From contig JBBELK010000438.1 of NCBI GenBank assembly GCA_037783545.1, positions 744,001 to 808,000 of the forward strand: DNA of 64,000 nucleotides, read 5' to 3'. Both the position numbers and the translations under genes were made by a program. The notes below the pieces were generated by a model. The model did not search any database. It saw nothing but the letters and a program-made list of their open reading frames with translations, and was not told where the DNA came from. This DNA comes from Henricia sp. BOLD:AAB3569. Its lineage: Eukaryota; Echinodermata; Asteroidea; Spinulosida; Echinasteridae. Below, in pieces: positions 11,967 through 24,000 of this stretch (the first letter of the stretch is position 1; every line of letters begins with the position of its first letter).

Positions 11967-13130
11967 GAAAAAAAACGCCCAAGTAGATCCTTGTCATCCT
12001 ATATACGATATTACAAATTATTCAGGCATTCCCTTCGAGTTTCTTGCGAGTTGTAAAAAATGTTGTGTCAGGCCGGCAGTGTCGATTGTCAGGGGCACAT
12101 TTTTACCTAGTCTTGGCTCCAAGACCTTCGTGTTAGTTTTTGTTGTTGCGAGACAGAATTCCCACAGCGCGATGAACAGTGCGCGAAACGAATGAGGGCG
12201 TGTTTCCATACATTTTAATCGATTATTTGGTGTATTTGTAACGGTAGTACGTATTCGTTGCACTGGTATCGATACCAGTGGTGCATACGATACTGGACCT
12301 TCCCGAAGGTCTTGGCAATCTTGGCAGCAATTCTTAACTTTTTCTTTATTTCTCCAAGATCGTAAAGACGTTAACTGGGTCCAAATCCACACGTACGACA
12401 GTCCAAATACAAGTACTTGAAGTGCGCCCTCTATTGGGCATGCAAGTGTGACAAACACAGACAGTTAACGTCTTTAGTAAAGACTAATTTTTACCCAAAA
12501 CACACACATATGCGAATGTGTACACAGACAGATTGTTGTGCGTGTGCGTATCCGAGCTGCAAAGTCATGGTCCGTGTACGTCCGCCATAGCTAGCTGGGG
12601 GCCTAGATTGGTTCCCGATCCCTATAGATTGGTTCGCTTATTGCGAAAATATAGGGATCGGTAAAGGGCAGCCATGACGGGCAGAATTCTGCCCGTCACG
12701 TGGTTATTATTATTATTTATTTTTTAGTAAGTGCGCAGATTTTGCATTGACATTTGTAACTTGGCCGTGCGTGTCGAACATATCCAATTATGTAAATAAA
12801 GTACATTGCCTAAAGCAAAGGGCTTGGCCAATTTTTAAATATAAAAAACACAATGCGCACGCGCAAAGACGACCAATTACAGATCAAGATGAAGCGCCCT
12901 TTACCTGTCCTTATATTCTCCTGTGTGGAATATGTGGACGGGAACCAGTCTAGCTGAGGTTCAATCCCGCGAGTGCCATGAACTGTGGGTTTTGTGTTGA
13001 TGATATGCGTTACATTATGTTGTCACTTCGAACAATTTTGCGCGTTTATTTGTTTGCGAAGCCTGTGTACGCGTTGTGCGCTGTTCAATTTAACAACAAG
13101 AGAAAGCGCCCAGTTCATGGCAGTGGATGG
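11967..13130. other. No gene recognised; repeat fragments
   Basis: A 147-codon reverse-strand frame near 12018-12458 lacks family likeness. At 12575-12620 and near 12660 there are pieces with TCCGCCATAG and GATTGGTTC motifs shared with the palindrome at 13131 and the sequence at 13545. A short palindrome (ACTGGTATCGATACCAGT) lies at about 12262. Confidence 0.4.
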
Positions 13131-13244
13131 CCCCCAGTAATGGCGGACGTACGTGCAGGGAAGGAGTCCTTAGCAACCGGATTCGTGTATACATCAATCC
13201 TGTAACGGAGGTCTCCTTCCCTGCACATCCGCCATAACTGGGGG
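13131..13244. mobile_element. Palindromic MITE with CCATTACTGGGGG ends
   Basis: CCCCCAGTAATGGCGGAC and its near-complement at 13222-13244 bracket arms with GCAGGGAAGGAG. Related half-elements occur at 13545-13605 and, in reverse, at 22640-22705. The right end runs straight into a poly-G tract. Confidence 0.65.
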
Positions 13245-13291
13245 AGGGGGGGGGGGGGGGGGGGGGAGGGGGGAGGGAGGGGGGGGGGGGG
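13240..13291. repeat. Poly-G tract
   Basis: About 50 bp of almost uninterrupted G with four or so A. It is capable of G-quadruplex folding on this strand. Confidence 0.9.
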
Positions 13292-13386
13292 ATTCCACTG
13301 CATGATGAACTGTATGTTTTTGCTGTTGCTGAAGCTGCATTCGTTTACTTCGAACAAGTTGCGCGTCTTTTTAGGGTTGTGTGTGC

Positions 13387-13461
13387 GCGAAGGCGGGCGC
13401 GTCGCGTGTACGCAAAGGCGGGCGCGTCGCGTGTACGCAAAGGCGGGCGCGTCGCGTGTAC
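13387..13461. repeat. 25-bp GC-rich minisatellite, three units
   Basis: Three direct units of exactly 25 bp (start GCRAAGGCGGGCGCG, end CGTGTAC) at 13387, 13412 and 13437. CpG-rich in an AT-rich setting. Confidence 0.9.
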
Positions 13462-13544
13462 GCGCGTTCGTGCATGTAATGGATGAGCGCTTTTCGTTCT
13501 AACACTAACGGCGACACAAAACGCACAGCTCATGCACTGGACGC

Positions 13545-13605
13545 CGCCCCCAGCTAGCTATGGCGGATATACAGGGAAGGAGACCTTAGTTACCGGATTG
13601 GTGTA
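13545..13605. repeat. Half copy of the GGCGGAC repeat
   Basis: CCCCCAGCTAGCTATGGCGG followed by CAGGGAAGGAGACCTTAG matches the left arm of the palindrome at 13131. No matching right arm follows. Confidence 0.55.
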
Positions 13606-13826
13606 TGGGGGCACTGCACATGCACTGTGCAATGGCGAACATGCATGCCAAACTGCAGTTTCGAGTAATTCGCGTTTTTGAGAATAAAATCCCACTTTTG
13701 GGTAACCTTCTTGCTTAATGTTTAAACTTTAAATAATTATGTATTTCCATTTATTTAATTAATCTCTGAGCAATTATAAAGCTGTGAACGTGTTCGCTGT
13801 TAGGGATTTTGTACCTTTTTATAGAA

Positions 13827-13853
13827 TAGGTTAGGGTTAGGGTTTAGGGTTGG
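13827..13853. repeat. Short interstitial telomere-like tract
   Basis: About four TTAGGG-type units (TTAGGGTTAGGGTTTAGGG). This is the animal telomere motif but far too short to be a chromosome end. Confidence 0.75.
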
Positions 13854-14380
13854 TTATTTTTAAGGAATTTAGGGTTTTGAATGCGGTCGGTTTGCAACCA
13901 GCTTCGTGGTCTGGTTATAAGAGAGCTGAGTGTTGTTTAGGATTTTTCGAAATTTCTCGGTTTCTTTTTTTTTCTCTAAGAGAGGTTGAAAAATTGGGGT
14001 GTAGGCCTACCCAACGCTACGGTGTAAAAAAAAACTACGCCGGTCTGACCGTACACCGTATACCGTACACAACCGGGGCAAATCAAACTTGTTTGGGCCT
14101 TTGTTGGGTTACGGGCCTGTTTCTGGTGGGCTGATATGGGATTTCCCATGTTGTAACTGAGATGACAACTGCCACGTTAAAAACTATGAGTTATGAACAT
14201 TATCAACTGGTTTTCGCATGCATTTCCCTCGAATACAAAATTTGCAATAAACCAAAACGTTAACAGTCTCAAAATTGCGTTTTATGACCCTGATTGCGTT
14301 TTAAAACTGTTAAAGGGGAAGTCAACACTGCCTTCAGGTAATGTCGTTAGAATGTTTTGTCCTTTGAGGGCTGTATATAG

Positions 14381-14450
14381 TCACAAGTCCCCAAAAACCT
14401 TCACAAGTCCCCAAAAACCTTCACAAGTCCCCAAAAACCTTCACAAGTCC
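14381..14450. repeat. 20-bp tandem repeat, 3.5 units
   Basis: Units begin at 14381, 14401, 14421 and 14441 (TCACAAGTCCCCAAAAACCT) with no spacers. Degenerate ACTTGTGA motifs recur at 14820-14920. Confidence 0.9.
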
Positions 14451-14663
14451 CTGGGTCTTTGCATACCGCATTGTTTATTGCCACATGTTTATTGTGTACC
14501 ACACGTATGGGCAAATATGTGAAAACCTATAGTTAACCGGGTTAACGCTTGTCGTGTGAAAAGAAACTCCGGGTTAAATGTAACCCGGGTTATTTACCGC
14601 TACCCGGGTAGAAAAGTTACCCGGGTCGGAGGTGGGTAGTGGGAAAAGGCTATATGAGGTCAA

Positions 14664-14740
14664 TGGTCGAGTAAACTCGACATTGGTAAGCAAGCATAAC
14701 GTGTTGTGTGGTCGACTAAACTCGACATTGGTAAGCAAAG
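14664..14740. repeat. Short direct repeat
   Basis: AAACTCGACATTGGTAAGCAA occurs twice, about 46 bp apart. Function unknown. Confidence 0.6.
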
Positions 14741-14964
14741 GGTTTCAAGTCACAAGCTATTCAAATGAAGTCAAACAACACTGAGCATTTTTTAAGTGTG
14801 CGTGTTCATTCCTTTGCTTCTTGTTACTGGACTTGTGACAGGCTTGTGCGGGACTTGTCACGGACTTGTGATTTTATCGGCTTAGTTGGACTGGTGATAG
14901 ACTTGTGATGCACTCGACTACTACCATGTTTGATACATTATTGTGGCTCTGTATTGTATTGCAG

Positions 14965-15009
14965 AATCTGGTATACATGTAAATTAGTAATTGGGCAAGC
15001 AGAGGAACA
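14965..15009 (+). other. ABCA5: Probable 5' untranslated part of ABCA5-like exon 1
   Basis: A good acceptor (TGTATTGTATTGCAG ending at 14964) precedes the start codon, so at least one non-coding exon probably lies upstream. An in-frame stop (TAA, 14980-14982) blocks any longer N-terminus. The upstream exon and the promoter could not be identified. Confidence 0.5.
14977..14982 (+). promoter_or_regulatory. Minimal start-stop uORF
   Basis: ATGTAA lies 33 bp upstream of the main ATG in the predicted 5' untranslated region. Its context is weak (T at -3). Such two-codon uORFs can slow scanning ribosomes. Any effect here is inference. Confidence 0.35.
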
Positions 15010-15093
15010 ATGGCATCCTTTTGGCGTCAGTTTGTCTCTTTGATGTACCTCAACTTGTTGCTGAAAAGCAGAAATATCAAACAGTTGTTGCAG
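15010..15093 (+). CDS. ABCA5: ABCA5-like coding exon 1
   Basis: Residues 1-28, starting MASFWRQF and ending NIKQLLQ, the short basic cytosolic head seen before TM1 in ABCA proteins. The ATG has A at -3 and G at +4. Donor CAG/gtaagt, phase 0. It joins exon 2 (EIFVPILF) just as the ABCA5 head joins its first helix. Confidence 0.8.
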
Positions 15094-18000
15094 GTAAGTC
15101 AAAACTATAACATTAAGGAAATCAAACTGTCTTAGCAAGGTACACTTTAGTCTCGTACCCAAACCTGATGTGGATGCTCGCACAGGTCTGGGGAATCACG
15201 ATGAGAGCTCATCATATCACTGACTGGTTGAGGCACGCACTGAATTTCGGTGCGGGACCCCTGCGAAGCTTTTGGCCATTATCATAAGCACCGCGGGTAT
15301 TAAAGCTTAGAAGCTGCATACAAATTAGTCAGCCGAAGTGTGACGTGGTTGCCATGGAAATTGGCTCTAAACTATCATGGCCGTCGGAAAAAAAGTACCA
15401 TTGCAAAGCACAGGGATACGGTTAAGTGATTTTTAGTTTATCAGTCTAAATTCAATCACACCAATAGCAGTGCACGTACTATCAACGACGGCTCACGAAA
15501 TTAAATGGGTAATCATGGCGTTTAACCTATCAGCGATGAGCTTTCACCGTGCGTGATTCCCCAGACCTGATGTGCGAGCATCCACAACAGGTCTGGGTAT
15601 GAGACTTCGTACACTTATTAAAGATGCTCTAGAAAATATATTTCGCTCTAACCTAAAACGAATATTCCCTTCCAGTGGCGGATCCAGCCTCATTAAAATA
15701 CAGGAATACAATGGAATTCAGGGGGTTGAACCCCTTGAAATCTCTGTATTTTAATGAGGCTGGATCCGCCACTGCCTTTAGTCACAAGAATTTGAACAGG
15801 AAAACAAGTATTTTTCAACAAATGTACATAATGCATGCATGCCTCCCCAAAATACTATCCATGGGACGATCTCATAAAATCATCAATCTCTAACTTGAGC
15901 AAATTGTAGCAATTTTGTGTGTATTTACTGTACTGTTCTTATAGGTCTACTCCGGATGAGTTAATTAAAACAAAAATCAGTGGAAATTTCAGAATGAGAA
16001 AAACATGACAAATGGGAAAGTGGGGGGAGGGCAAAATGTGATCTGGACACACTCCTTTCATGTGGTGGAATGGAATCGAGATGAAAACATGCCGTACTCC
16101 AAGTGTTTCCGATTTTTTAAATTCCCAAATTGACTCGCCTGGCTGCAGTTGTGTTGTGTTGTAGTTGTTGATATTAAACATTATAGCGGCTTGCCGACCA
16201 TTTTTCTTGCTGTAAGCAGAATGTCATGAAAGTAAAAGTGTTCATATTTTTAACCGATCGCATTTAAGTTGTTTTCATTTTGTCAAGGAAATCTTCGTGC
16301 CCATCCTTTTCATCGGTGCTGTGCGGCTCTTTTATGGCATTGCTAGTGTGGAAACATTCCCTGCCATTGGGTACGATAGTTACAAAAGCTACAGTTTATT
16401 ACAAGATTCCAGGCTACCCAATCCGTGGAAGTCAGTTGGCTACACTCCCAACACCACGGAAACCAACACTGTGATCAGAATCGTCACGGAGGCCTTGGGA
16501 GTAATTTGGCCTTATGGGGGCTTGCTGCCGTATGACACCGAGAAGGAAATGTTCCGTGCGTATAATGTCTCGTCCCCATCGACGCCGTTCGATATTGGGA
16601 TCGTTTTCAGCACCAAGTTTCCCGACAACTTAACAGTTACAATACGCACGGACAGCTCGCCCTTTTTTAGGTCCACAGATCTGTACACCGACTCCCCAGG
16701 TATGCAGTGTGTATTGACCTATATACAGAAATCCATTCAAATTAAGCTTGGGCGGTTCTGGAGTCGATTTCACGAAACATTGCGTAGCTTGCGCAACGTG
16801 TGAAAAGGGCATAAGCCCCATAGGCTTGCGTGTACTATCACAGGAATGTTGCGCAGCTTCCGCTGGCAATAAAAAGTTGCTCAAGCGGGCTTACGCAGTG
16901 CGCACTCTCTTAATTCCTAAGATTGAAAATTCCGATCTTTGAATAGATTGAATTTATTTTCAATCTAATGGATTGGTGTTAGATTGAAAAAGCACCTTGA
17001 AGTAAGTTATTGCAGAATCCACGAGTCAAACTTCATAAAGATTGGGAGTTGTTTTGATTGGATTGAAACCAGTATCCAATCGAAATGCCGTATCACACCA
17101 CGTGCACGCTGTGCTATGTGACGTATCGCGCGTACCCACGCTAAACCTTATACGCCAGTCAGTACAGATATAGATACATGTAGCCCTACAAATAGGGCTG
17201 TAAATAGCTCACTTTTGAAATCTGACTTTTTACACTGTCGCCATTACAGCCCTACTTGAGGTCGTACGACAATACCAAGTCTCAAACTGCTCAAATCTGA
17301 CAAAGTTCTACTAGAAATACCGTCCGAAGCACATCGGACCGAGCACTTTCACATACACCATTGTAATCCTGAGAGTCTAGTGTTTCATAAAATAACAGTA
17401 ACGCTTACGGAATCGTCAATTTGGCCATCTACGATGTCTGGGAACATTGGACAAAATTCGGACAACGTTTTGCCCAGCATCTCTATGGGCGACGCCATCT
17501 TAGCTGATATGCTTCCGCTTCTCGATCATGAGACGTACAGGAGCCCGGCTAACTGTGCAATATGCATAATTCATATTGACGTCGCGCGTGTTTATCCCAG
17601 CTGGCAACTACGTCACGCGCGCAGTGCAGCTAGTTATCGAACTGTGCGAGTGACGTACTTGCCAGCTGGGATAAACACACGGACGTCAATATGAATTATG
17701 CATATTGCACAGCCGGGCTCCTTGACCGAGAAGCGCCACCACGCGTCCAGCATATCAGCTAAGATGGCGTCATCCAGGGAATGCGGCTCAGAACATTGTC
17801 CGAAATTTGTCCAATGTTTCCAGACATCGTAGATGGCCAAATTGACGATTCCGTAAGCGTTACTGTTATTTTATGAAACACTAGACTCTCAGGATTACAA
17901 TGGTGTATGTGAAAGTGCTCGGTCCGATGTGCTTCGGACGGTATTTCTAGTAGAACTTTGTCAGATTTGAGCAGTTTGAGACTTGGTATTGTCGTACGAC

Positions 18001-21000
18001 CTCAAGTAGGGCTGTAATGGCGACAGTGTAAAAAGTCAGATTTCAAAAGTGAGCTATTTACAGCCCTATTTGTAGGGCTAAGATACATGTAGATCTAGAG
18101 CGCGTGGTCAAACTCAAACTCAAATCTTTATACGTTTGTCGGTTTTCTTCGGATCATGATGGATGAAGAAGCACTTTCACTCCGTAATTACCTAGAAAAC
18201 CTGGGTTTTGAAGACGCAAGCATAACTCTGCTAGAAGGTGAGTATTTTTCTCTTGTTCATTTGCTTCCGATGTTGTCGGATTGGTTGATTCATGGTTGCA
18301 GGTCAACTCGACCGTTTGCCAACTCGACTCCTACCAACTCGACCGTCGTACCAACTCGACCGTCATACCAACTGTTATTTCCGCGTGTGATTGAGGATTA
18401 TGTTTGAACCCAACTAGTGTGATTTTCGCGTGCCACCCACCGCGCGGACACGCAATGGTTTCGGGCAGCCGCCGGCCTGGAAAACGGTTTCGGGCAGCCG
18501 CCGCCCTGGAAAACGGTCGAGTTGACTCGACTGAGTCGAGTTGGTACGACGGTCGAGTTGACAAACGGTCGAGTTGACTAAACCCCCTTTGGCCGTGTGT
18601 TATTCAGTGTTATTATTTTGGGTATTTTTTCCATATACATTGAACACGGATTTGGGTAAATTTATATGTTGGAATCGATAGCGTATTCAATTCTAAGATA
18701 TACAGATATACTTCCCACTGACACTTCCGTCGCAAATGTTGCATTTCTGAGATAAATAAATGATACAATTACTGCATAAAGTGATGCACAAAATGACGTG
18801 GCCAGCGGTCTGTGCGTAAGCGCGACAACAGAGGGCGCTCCGCGCGCGCGTGAATGGTTATCTTGTGCACTAACTGAAGGCAATTTGAGGAAGTAAACGT
18901 GATTTTTCTACAGAAAAGCAACATTTACGACAAGTGCAAGTGGGAAGTATATCTTAAAATTACATTATGTGTTGATTCCAGGAGGTAATTTCCTTAAAAT
19001 CTTTGTTCAATGTATACGAAAAAAATACCTTATTTTGGGATTTTAACACGGATTTCGGTGAATTTATGTAGGCCCCTATTCAATTCTAAGATATAGCCTA
19101 GGCTAGACCCGTGAACAGTGCTTCGGAGATCCTCAGCCCTGGAGCCGTTTCTACCCAAAATGTACCCCTAGAACTATGGGGGACTGTATCCCCCATAGGT
19201 TATGTTGTTTTTTTCCAATATGGCGGCGCCTGAACTTTAAGATCGGACCGATACGGTTTAAGCTAGCGCAATAATCCGCTCCCCAATCGCCACCAAACTC
19301 CGTCTGATAGTTCTTGAGACACTCACCTTGCGTGTGTCTACGGAATTTCGGTACCATTTGTCCATTAAATTCTCCGAAAATAATGTTGGAAAATGAACGG
19401 GAACATGTGCGATGCATGTGGATGCATGATCGAGGCATTCGGTGCGATGCATGTGGATGCATCGCACATGTTCCCGTTCATTTTCCAACATTATTTTCGG
19501 AGAATTTAATGGACAAATGGTACCGAAATTCCGTAGACACACGCAAGGTGAGTGTCTCAAGAACTATCAGACGGAGTTTGGTGGCGATTGGGGAGCGGAT
19601 TATTGCGCTAGCTTAAACCGTATCGGTCCGATCTTAAAGTTCAGGCGCCGCCATATTGGAAAAAAAACAACATAACCTATGGGGGATACAGTCCCCCATA
19701 GTTCTAGGGGTACCCAAAATGTATGGCAAACTCAAGCAAATGAAATTTGTCCCTTGGCTCTGAAATTTGGTCAATAGGTGCACTCACCCCAATGTTCAAA
19801 TATTCCAAAGAGTACGCATCGATCCAATGTCTAGTTTCGGTGAAATCGTGGGGAAAGTTTGAGACGCCGAGCGATGAAATACCGACTTTCACCATGCGCG
19901 AGAGCGGAGAGGTCAACACAATCTAGACTGGTTCGCTGTCCTCATATTTACTTCCCTTCATCTTACGACGAAGGTAAGTAAATTGAGGATGTGGAACCAG
20001 TCTAGTGTTGACCTCTCCGCTCTCGCGCATTTGATTTTTGGTGAAAGTCGGTATTTCATCGCACGGGGTCTCAAACTTTCCCCACGATTTCACCTAAACT
20101 AGACATCGGATCGATGCGTACCTTTCGGAATATTTTAACATTGGGGTGAGTGCACCTATTGAGCAAATTTCAGAGCCATGGGACAAATTTCATTGTACAG
20201 AGAGATGATCCTGGTTGCAAAGTCTCTCATTATGTGCACTGTGTACAGACATACCTAAGAGAAAAGGATGTTAATTATTTGTTTACCAAGTGATGAACCA
20301 AATTCCCAATATTGTCATTATTAGATAAACTTGGAGTTTGGACTGTTGCATGATGCGCAACAAGACAATTTCATCAAAAAATGGACTTCCTTTAGAGATG
20401 CTATAATTGCTGTAGGAAGGAAGGAATACCCTGCAGTAAGAGAGGTGATCACTTCCTTCGAGCATGGAAACGGTAAGTTAGCCATACTACATAGTTCTTC
20501 AGACATGCACTTTCTTAAATTTGTCTGTAATATCAACACATTTTGCTAGTGCTGGAAAATAGCCATGAGTGTGCCGCAATTCTATTCACATTCTATGCAT
20601 CAGTAATGTCGGAGGCGTTTGCTAGTACATTCCCAATTAAATAGTTTTTTAGCTCATTCTTTATTCATGTGTACATTCGTTTGCCACTTGGACAATTTCT
20701 TGGCAAATTAGTGTTGTCCATAAAGACAAGCTTTAAGTGTTAAGCCCCACAGGGAAACCATCATAAAAATGCTGCCGTTTTAAATATTTGGATGAAAAAT
20801 TGATAAATCTTTGTTGATACAGTATGTGGGCAACTGGCACTTTCTTTAACTGCTATATAATTATATATATATATATCAATAATTTTAGTCATTTTAATAT
20901 TTTAATTACAATGCAGAGGACCTGTGTGGACTGTTCGCATTGTCATATATGCTTCATCGGTCGATAAACAAAACCAAGTCAAAGCAGGGACCAACAAGCG

Positions 21001-24000
21001 GAAGTAGCAGAGTAGGTGCTCTACTGCACTGGGTACAGCACAAACCGGTGAGTACAAACAAGAGTGACAAGTGTGAATGGAAACCTCCTGACATTAATGA
21101 ATGCGAAATGTAGTTGCACACAAGTGCCTTGGAGCTGAGATTGAGCGTCCCGAAAATCCACTACCTTCGTAATATGTGCGGAATGAAAATATTTGTCAAA
21201 ATTCATACCATCCATATCATCGTATAGTGTTCATGTTGATCACCAAAACTTATCTAAAAGTGGTCTGTTGTCGTACCAACCCAGTACTTTCCTTCAAGGC
21301 TGCAGGACTTTACACAATGGACAAATGTTCGTGTTGCAAATACCTTCGCTTAAAGACACAGGCTCGTTAGCAATGTGCACATGCCATATTCGTACCACAA
21401 AATACACAGCTCCGTAGGAAAGGCATGGAGCTGCGTATTTTGTGGTACAAATTTAGTGCACGCAAATTGCTGATGAGTCTGTGCCTTTAATGCCTTGACC
21501 ATGTCGGAGTTAAATTTTCCAACTTTGTGGTGCAACAGTTGAGTAATTTTAACTGGCTTAAAAAAAAGGACACTAGTCAATTTATTTTATACCATGATCC
21601 TTTTGACTTAACCACTGACCTTGTTTTAAGTGAGCTCTACATGTATACAGTCGAACACTGCTAATACGATCACTGTTAATACAAAGTAATGCTTACAATA
21701 AGGCAAACTTTAGGTCCCAAATCTTAGTTTTTCTTTGTTTTCTAGACTGATAATAAGATTACTGTCGTAACAAGGTAATTTAAAAAGTCCTACAGACCCT
21801 TTATTATCATTGTTCGACTGTAGTACAATGGTATACATGCAGTTACAATGTAGTTTTTGGTTCTTTACAGAAAGGCACCGATGTGGAAGGTTTTGTAAAA
21901 AGCAAGGCAAAGGAGTATCGACAACCATTCCTGCTAGCCCTTGGTCCGGAGAAGACACCTAGGCAGTTTTCCATTGTCGTCGACAAGATAGCTGTACCAG
22001 CAGGGTTGAATTTGATTTCAGCATTTGACAGACTGTTTAAATGCCATTACGTGTTTAATGTGGTATACTCGCCTGTTGTGCAACAGTTTTGGGAGTTTAT
22101 CGACACTGTAATATATAAAGTTATGGATCCGACTGCAGCCAAACCTCAAGTCAGGGAGCTTGGCTCTGCCGTAAGACCCATGCTGAAGACCAATCATTAA
22201 AGGGACACACCGGCTTTGTTGGGCTATTTTGGGCTCGAAATAGACCCATACATTATTCTGAAGCGTTTTCCAGAGTAAATTAGATATATCCTGAATAGAC
22301 GCCGTCAAATTTGAACGTTTTTGAGCATTTTTCAAAAATTCAAGATCACGTGACTTTTCTGAACCATATTCTGGTTCCGAAAAGTCACGGGGTCTAGTGA
22401 GTTAGTTGTATTTCCAGCCGTAGAAACCAGCGCGAAGTGCGAGTTGCTTTTGTCATTCGCGGTTGGTTTCTGGTTTCTTCATTAGAAGGGTTTCTGGGTG
22501 TTGATATGGACGAGAGAATCTTTTGGATTTTCGCGGATTTGCGGCGATACAAATAATATCCGAAGAAAAAGAACCATGTATTGCGGACGTGCAAGAAACC
22601 ACTGCGTTCGAGTACCTTCCGCTGAGAATTTGTACAATGAAAACCAACCTGTGTATGCACGAATCCGCCAACTAAGGACCTTCCTTGCATGTCCGCCATA
22701 GCTGTTTTCTTATAAAAATACAACGTCTGCAGAATCTTTTCATTCAACTTAAGCTTTTGGGTCAATGAAAATGTATCATTATTTTTTAGCAGCATATTCT
22801 TGCTAAATGCCAAGCAATGCACTTGTACAAAGTTGTCTGACGAGGAACATAAGTGTGGGGAATGCCGCCCCCATGGCCCCGCCCCCTTTTTTCGACCTAA
22901 CATGTATCAAGACATCTTTATATAACGGACATGATTTACTTTTGATCGCTATACAACGTGTGCATTTTTAATATGATGCACGTTTGGTTTTGAACACGTG
23001 AATAAAGTGATTAAAATATACTGTTTGAAATATGTGTTCAAATCTTTTGGTATTTATAAAACTGGTCTCAATCCGTTTAAGAGTAAATTTTCAATCTAAA
23101 AACACTGAATAATTCAATCTTCTTCCAAGATTGAGAAAATATCAATCTAAAACTAGAGTGAAAATCCAATCTTTTAGATTGAATAGTTCAGTCTTTTTAA
23201 GAGTGAAACTTCTCAATCGAAAAAACGATTGATTTTCAATCTTGAAAGATTGTTCCCTCATGGCAAACGATGAAAGATTGAAAGTTCACTCTTATAGAGT
23301 GAATTTTCAATCTTAGGAATTAAGAGAGCAAGGACTCGTGAAATCGGCTGCTGGTGGGTAGGCCTACCCGGTTCTATACCCGGTTCCAACATGAAGAACC
23401 GAGTTTCAGTTCCAACTTTTTCAGGCACCCGCTGTCAGCATGGTCAGTCGGTTCCAAGTTTAAAGTTCAAAATATCGGATCCGGCTCTTGAGAACCGGCT
23501 CTTGAGAACCGGCTCGAACCGACCCAACCCGGCTCCCGGGACCTTATTTATAAAGCCCGGCCCGTAATAAAATAAATCTGTGTTTTTCTTCGTACTACGT
23601 CACGATTCCAAACTGTCCGCCGTGTTTTACTGCATGCTCACGTTTACTAGGTGACGTCATTACACCGTGCTTTACACCACACACCCGCTCGCGACCTCGG
23701 TTATACCCCCGTCAGACCGGATTGGCGGTGCCACTACGGTTTTTGGTCAAAACCGCCATCAACGCAAGTAGTTTTTCATAGTTTTCCCCTACCCCCTACC
23801 CATGATGATTTACACATGTAAATCATCACTTAAAACATATTTTATGAAATTATATTAATTTAATATTTTAGTACCTTGGTTGTGATATTTACATGTGTTT
23901 TTCATACTTGTGTGTTGCTGCGCCCTGAGCATCTTTTTGATGGATACCGGCGCATTACAAATATTCATTATTATTATTATTATGTGTTTTTCTTCGCGGT

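Noticed and set aside
12018-12458. 147-codon minus-strand frame
   Set aside because: No recognisable domain, no splice partners, and it lies amid repeat fragments.
13827-13853. Telomere or chromosome end
   Set aside because: Only about four TTAGGG-type units, within continuous sequence.
14381-14450. CRISPR-like array
   Set aside because: The 20-bp repeats are directly adjacent with no spacers, and the genome is animal.
19258-19675. Matching proteins predicted on both strands near 19.3-19.6 kb
   Set aside because: They are mirror products of the 550-bp palindrome.
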